In this document: piece after piece, positions 51,031 through 54,587 of the stretch | How positions within the stretch are numbered: the stretch's first letter is position 1 | Layout: the number at the start of each line of letters is the position of its first letter | Assembly: GCA_934320645.1 (NCBI GenBank) | Contig: CAKRFP010000017.1 | Location: 1-54,587, forward strand | DNA: 54,587 nt | Reading direction: 5' to 3' | DNA from: an uncultured Bariatricus sp. | GTDB taxonomy: Bacteria; Bacillota; Clostridia; Lachnospirales; Lachnospiraceae | Notes under the pieces: model-generated | The model's input: only the letters and a program-made list of their open reading frames with translations | The model's database searches: none | What the model was told of the DNA's origin: nothing | Translations under genes and position numbers: made by a program

Positions 51031-53227
51031 ACAAATCTTCGTGCAGTTTTACATCGCTATTATCTGCCATGCATTTTTTTAAAGCAACAATCATTTTTTC
51101 CGCATCCAGCGGCTTTGCAAGATGAACATTCATTCCAGCCAGCCGGCTGTTGATAATGTCTTCTGCAAAGGCATTTGCGGACATTGCAATGATCGGAACC
51201 CTCCTGGCATCCCTTCTTTTCATTTCCCTGATTGTCCTTGCCGCATCCAGACCATTCATCCTCGGCATCATAATATCCATATAAATTGCCCCAAAATAAT
51301 CCGGTGCAGATTTCTCGAAGATTTCAACTGCTTCCTGCCCGTCTACTGCACATGTAACTTCCATACCGCTGTCTTCCAGTATACATCTGGAAATTTCCAT
51401 GTTCAGCTCATTGTCTTCCACAACCAATGCCCGCATGCCTTCTACCGAATAATCATCAAGGCTTACTGGCTTATCTGATAAATTACTGTTTTTATCCTGT
51501 GTGCCAATTTTGAACGGAATTTTTACAATAACTGTTGTCCCGACACCTGCTTTGCTCTTCAGTTCAATACTTCCATCCATTCTGTCCACGAGTTGCTTCG
51601 TAATTGCAAGCCCCAGTCCGGTGCCTTCATACCTGGATCTGCTTGTTTCGCTTTCCTGAGAGAACATATCAAAAGCATGTGCAATAAAATCTTCACTCAT
51701 ACCCACACCCTGGTCTTTACAGTAGAAAGTGAAATTTGCTCTGTCATCATCCAGAGTTTCTTCCTTAACCCCGAACGTGAGCACACTACCCGACTGACTG
51801 AATTTTATGGCATTGTCCATAATATTCGACAGAATCCTTCCAAGATATACCGGGTTTCCAACCAGAGTGCTGTGACTGTATGTACCATTTTTCCAGTCAA
51901 TCTCATACCGGATGCCTTTCTTGGCAGCCCGCTCATCATAAATCTGGTTCAGTTCCCGCAGTACCTCTGTCAGATCAAAGGTTAGCTGCTGGTCCTTCAA
52001 ATCTCCGCTCTGTAGTTTATTCATATCCAACACATCATTTACCAGAGATACCAGATATTTCAGGGTTTTCATTGCCTTTTCTCTGATCTTCTGCTGCATC
52101 TGTGGATCATCTGCGTACTGATTTCCCATATTTACCATACCGATAATACCATTCAGTGGTGTACGGATATCATGACTCATAGTTGCCAGAAACCTTGTTT
52201 TCATTTCGCCTTCACGCTTTGCTGCTTCCGCTGCAAAGTTAAGATTCTCTTCACGTCTCTTGGAATCGCTGATACTACGAACCGTACATAAAACATGGGT
52301 AACATTTCCAGACTCATCCCGTTTTTTCACAATAAAAAGCATCCTGTGCCAACTGCCATCGCACATCCTGTATTCTGTAGAAATACATTCTTCCGTCTTC
52401 AATCTGGCTGAAAGTGTAGAAACATCCAGAAATGGACGTATCAGCGGACGGTATTTCGGTGCAACCATGGTATCACAAAGCTGATACAGTTTCTCCGATG
52501 CACATCCTCTGTTTCCTGTCAGTTTGTGTATTTCACTGTCATTTGATACCTCTTCAAAAAAATCTTTCTGCACATCAATCCTGTAGATAGAACAGTAACT
52601 CTTGGCAATTGCCGAAATTATTTCATTACTCAGCCGTGTCTCGTCCAGTGCCTGCTTTAATTGATTCTGGATGGTAGTTTCTTTTTCCATAATATCATCG
52701 ATATGCCGGAAACCCACCAGTGCGAAAAAATGTTTCTCATCCTGGTATATTTTGACTGCCTGTGCCTCAAAAAATTCATGCTGATTCGGATTCGGTTTGC
52801 TTCTGTAATGATAGGTAATGCGCTCCTTCCTGGAAAGCTGTTCCTTCAGATGCCCCGTCGAAATCCAATCCTTAAATTCCTGTCTTTCTTTCCCATACAG
52901 ATACTGGACCGCATATTGGTCAGCAGCATAATTGAAATTATCACACTGTTTCAGATTCATTTTTTTTACGTTGGTTCCATCGTTTATATGGAGAATTTCA
53001 AAGGAACCGGTATTTAGTTCAACATAATAGACAGCCGTAAAATCTGCACATATCTTATCCAAAAGCCGTCTTTCCGCCATCTGTTCTTCCAACGTACTTT
53101 TCAGTTTTCTGTTCCTCATATGTACCATTACAGTCAGGATAAGAAGCAGAACGATCAGCACGGCTATAAAAGCCAAAGCAGCCACAGTCTGCAGTTGCTT
53201 CGGAAATATATATTTAATTTCTGTCAT
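51029..53227 (-). CDS. Membrane hybrid sensor histidine kinase with receiver domain (kinase 1)
   Basis: A 732-residue protein: one N-terminal membrane helix (ALAFIAVLIVLLLILTVMV, about 16-36) without a real extracellular domain, PAS-like regions (~45-190 and ~215-335), then HisKA with SHDIRTPLNGIIG (phospho-His near 353). HATPase follows with IMDNAIKFS, DQGVGMS and EGTGLGLAI, and a C-terminal receiver with VVEDNELN and phospho-Asp in YMDIMMPRMNG (near 650). There is no DNA-binding output, so the phosphate must go to another protein. The start at 53227 has GAGAGGA 7 nt upstream. It lies in tandem with a similar kinase. Confidence 0.93.
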   Translation of the reverse strand: MTEIKYIFPKQLQTVAALAFIAVLIVLLLILTVMVHMRNRKLKSTLEEQMAERRLLDKICADFTAVYYVELNTGSFEILHINDGTNVKKMNLKQCDNFNYAADQYAVQYLYGKERQEFKDWISTGHLKEQLSRKERITYHYRSKPNPNQHEFFEAQAVKIYQDEKHFFALVGFRHIDDIMEKETTIQNQLKQALDETRLSNEIISAIAKSYCSIYRIDVQKDFFEEVSNDSEIHKLTGNRGCASEKLYQLCDTMVAPKYRPLIRPFLDVSTLSARLKTEECISTEYRMCDGSWHRMLFIVKKRDESGNVTHVLCTVRSISDSKRREENLNFAAEAAKREGEMKTRFLATMSHDIRTPLNGIIGMVNMGNQYADDPQMQQKIREKAMKTLKYLVSLVNDVLDMNKLQSGDLKDQQLTFDLTEVLRELNQIYDERAAKKGIRYEIDWKNGTYSHSTLVGNPVYLGRILSNIMDNAIKFSQSGSVLTFGVKEETLDDDRANFTFYCKDQGVGMSEDFIAHAFDMFSQESETSRSRYEGTGLGLAITKQLVDRMDGSIELKSKAGVGTTVIVKIPFKIGTQDKNSNLSDKPVSLDDYSVEGMRALVVEDNELNMEISRCILEDSGMEVTCAVDGQEAVEIFEKSAPDYFGAIYMDIMMPRMNGLDAARTIREMKRRDARRVPIIAMSANAFAEDIINSRLAGMNVHLAKPLDAEKMIVALKKCMADNSDVKLHEDL

Positions 53228-53306
53228 AACAAAATCCTCTCTCTATGTTTCCTGTCTGCTTTCCCATACATCTGGAAGGCTCCTGATTGCTGCGATTGCC
53301 TCATAA

Positions 53307-54587
53307 TCATTCATGACAGGCATTTTGCCTTCTCAACTCTTCGCTTATGGTCTGCTTAATTTTTTCATCATCCAACGGCTTTGCAAGATGTGCGTTCATT
53401 CCTGCTTCCATACACCTTTCGGCATCTTCCCTAAATGCATTTGCAGTCATAGCAATGATAGGGATTGTTTTTGCATCCTGCCGTTCCAGGGATCTTATTG
53501 TTTTTGTGGCAGTAAGCCCATCCATCACCGGCATCATGACATCCATTAAAATAACATCGTATGTTCCTGATTCGCAGGCTTCAAAGTGCTGAACAGCTTC
53601 TAACCCATTTTTCACTGTTTCTACTTTAGCCCCATTTTCCGTCAGCATAAATTCTGCTATTTCCGCATTCAGCTCATTATCTTCAACCAATAATATCCGG
53701 ACACCTGATATATCTGCATTGAAATCTTCTTTTTCTTCCGGCCGTGCATTCGTATCAATTTTAAATGGAAGTATTACAGTAAAACAGCTTCCTTCACCAA
53801 GCTTGCTTTCAACTGTTATGGTTCCGCCCATCTTTTCTACAAGTTGTTTCACAATAGGCATTCCCAGACCTGTCCCATTATAATCAGAACGTGGGGAATT
53901 ATCTGCCTGTACAAATGGAGTAAACAATTCATTTTTTATAAATTCTTCTGACATTCCAATTCCATTATCTTTTATTTTAAATTCACATGTCATGTGATCT
54001 TCTGATCTTTCAATCGTTCTCATACTCATGTAAATAGAACCATTCACCTTATTGTACTTCATACTGTTTGTAAACAGATTCATCAATATTTTTTTCAGAT
54101 GAACTGCATTGCTCCAAACATATATACCACTGTAATCATCATGTTCTCCTATAACATGAAGTCCTTTTTCTTCTGCCTGAAAAGATAGTGACTCCGTGAT
54201 TTCCTGACATACCTGATCCAGATTGATGGATTCATCACTAAAAACCACGGTATCCGATTCTAACTTTGCCATATCCAAAACATCATTTACCAATGATAAT
54301 AGCAGTTTCGAAGACTCATTTATTTTATTCAGGCAATCTTTTGCCCGCTCACCATCATTTCCGCTTTTTTCAAGAATTGTAAGCATGCCCATAATGCCAT
54401 TGATCGGTGTCCTGATGTCATGAGACATGTTATTTAAAAAGGAAGTCTTAGCCTTATTGGCACTCTGTGCTTCTACAAGTGCATTTTGTAATTCCTGCTG
54501 TTTTTCTTCAAGTTCCTGATTCAGCTTCAATGCCTGCTCAGCAGACTTCTTGGATTTTTCTTCCGCACGTTTTGATTTTTTCAAAGA
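53307..54587 (-). CDS. Hybrid sensor histidine kinase with receiver (kinase 2, cut by window edge)
   Basis: The C-terminal ~427 residues of a hybrid kinase; the frame is open at the right edge, and the apparent TTG start at 54584 is just the window limit. In order: coiled coil (AEEKSKKSAEQALKLNQEL), HisKA with SHDIRTPINGIMG, HATPase with NLFTNSMKYN, DNGIGMS and GTGLGMPI, and a receiver with LLVEDNELN and phospho-Asp in LMDVMMPVMDG, then the conserved Lys in AHLAKPLDD. Its sensor part is not visible. It lies 79 bp upstream of kinase 1 on the same strand, likely the same operon. Confidence 0.93.
   Translation of the reverse strand, partial: SLKKSKRAEEKSKKSAEQALKLNQELEEKQQELQNALVEAQSANKAKTSFLNNMSHDIRTPINGIMGMLTILEKSGNDGERAKDCLNKINESSKLLLSLVNDVLDMAKLESDTVVFSDESINLDQVCQEITESLSFQAEEKGLHVIGEHDDYSGIYVWSNAVHLKKILMNLFTNSMKYNKVNGSIYMSMRTIERSEDHMTCEFKIKDNGIGMSEEFIKNELFTPFVQADNSPRSDYNGTGLGMPIVKQLVEKMGGTITVESKLGEGSCFTVILPFKIDTNARPEEKEDFNADISGVRILLVEDNELNAEIAEFMLTENGAKVETVKNGLEAVQHFEACESGTYDVILMDVMMPVMDGLTATKTIRSLERQDAKTIPIIAMTANAFREDAERCMEAGMNAHLAKPLDDEKIKQTISEELRRQNACHE

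Overview
The window looks like chromosomal DNA of a spore-forming, low-to-mid GC anaerobe of the Lachnospiraceae type (class Clostridia). The grounds are spoVB- and spoIIM-like genes, RNase Y, a LexA/Cheo box at recA, a compact Rrf2-NifS-NifU-MnmA operon, sigma-A-like promoters and GGAGG ribosome binding sites. Almost every gene lies on the minus strand. The species cannot be named from the sequence alone.

Positions 1-23400 are mostly housekeeping. In order they hold: the 5' end of pgk with gap; a PHP-family histidinol phosphatase; mnmA, nifU, nifS and an Rrf2 regulator (read right to left as one iron-sulfur/tRNA-thiolation operon with its own promoter and operator); spoVB on the plus strand; a SpoIIM-like gene and a Nudix hydrolase; rny; recX-recA with an SOS box; an MBL-fold hydrolase, a left-handed beta-helix protein and topB; ppk1; asd; argH; queH; and a plus-strand two-gene ABC importer. 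Two non-coding oddities lie here: a 39-nt direct repeat pair near 8.4 kb and a 152-bp nested inverted repeat at 12.2-12.36 kb.

Positions 23500-50300 are the accessory heart of the window, a surface-structure locus. It encodes two SipW-like (ER-type Ser/His) signal peptidases, at least eight small secreted proteins with one N-terminal hydrophobic segment (most ending in the AWF/AWY signature of SipW-dependent TasA/BsaA-type matrix proteins), and one giant 3778-residue secreted protein with blocks of GLUG-like repeats. Between the two peptidase genes sit a membrane-anchored McrB-like AAA+ ATPase and a DUF2357-like protein whose C-terminal half is a long coiled coil. The genes form three minus-strand units: two major-type subunits (50.3-48.3 kb), three subunits plus the giant protein (46.6-32.4 kb), and four minor subunits plus peptidase 2, ATPase, coiled-coil protein and peptidase 1 (32.2-23.5 kb). 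The promoters of the last two units are nearly the same. My working hypothesis is that the ATPase and coiled-coil protein form a cytoplasmic/membrane platform that serves SipW processing or assembly of a fibre carrying the giant adhesin. I know of no description of this combination.

The locus also carries a truncated duplicate of a subunit gene, directly beside a frameshifted, 5'-truncated Abi_2/HEPN gene on the opposite strand, which is evidence of past rearrangement. To the right are a small DUF6508-like gene and two hybrid histidine kinases, the second running off the window. They may provide regulation but have no visible DNA-binding output.
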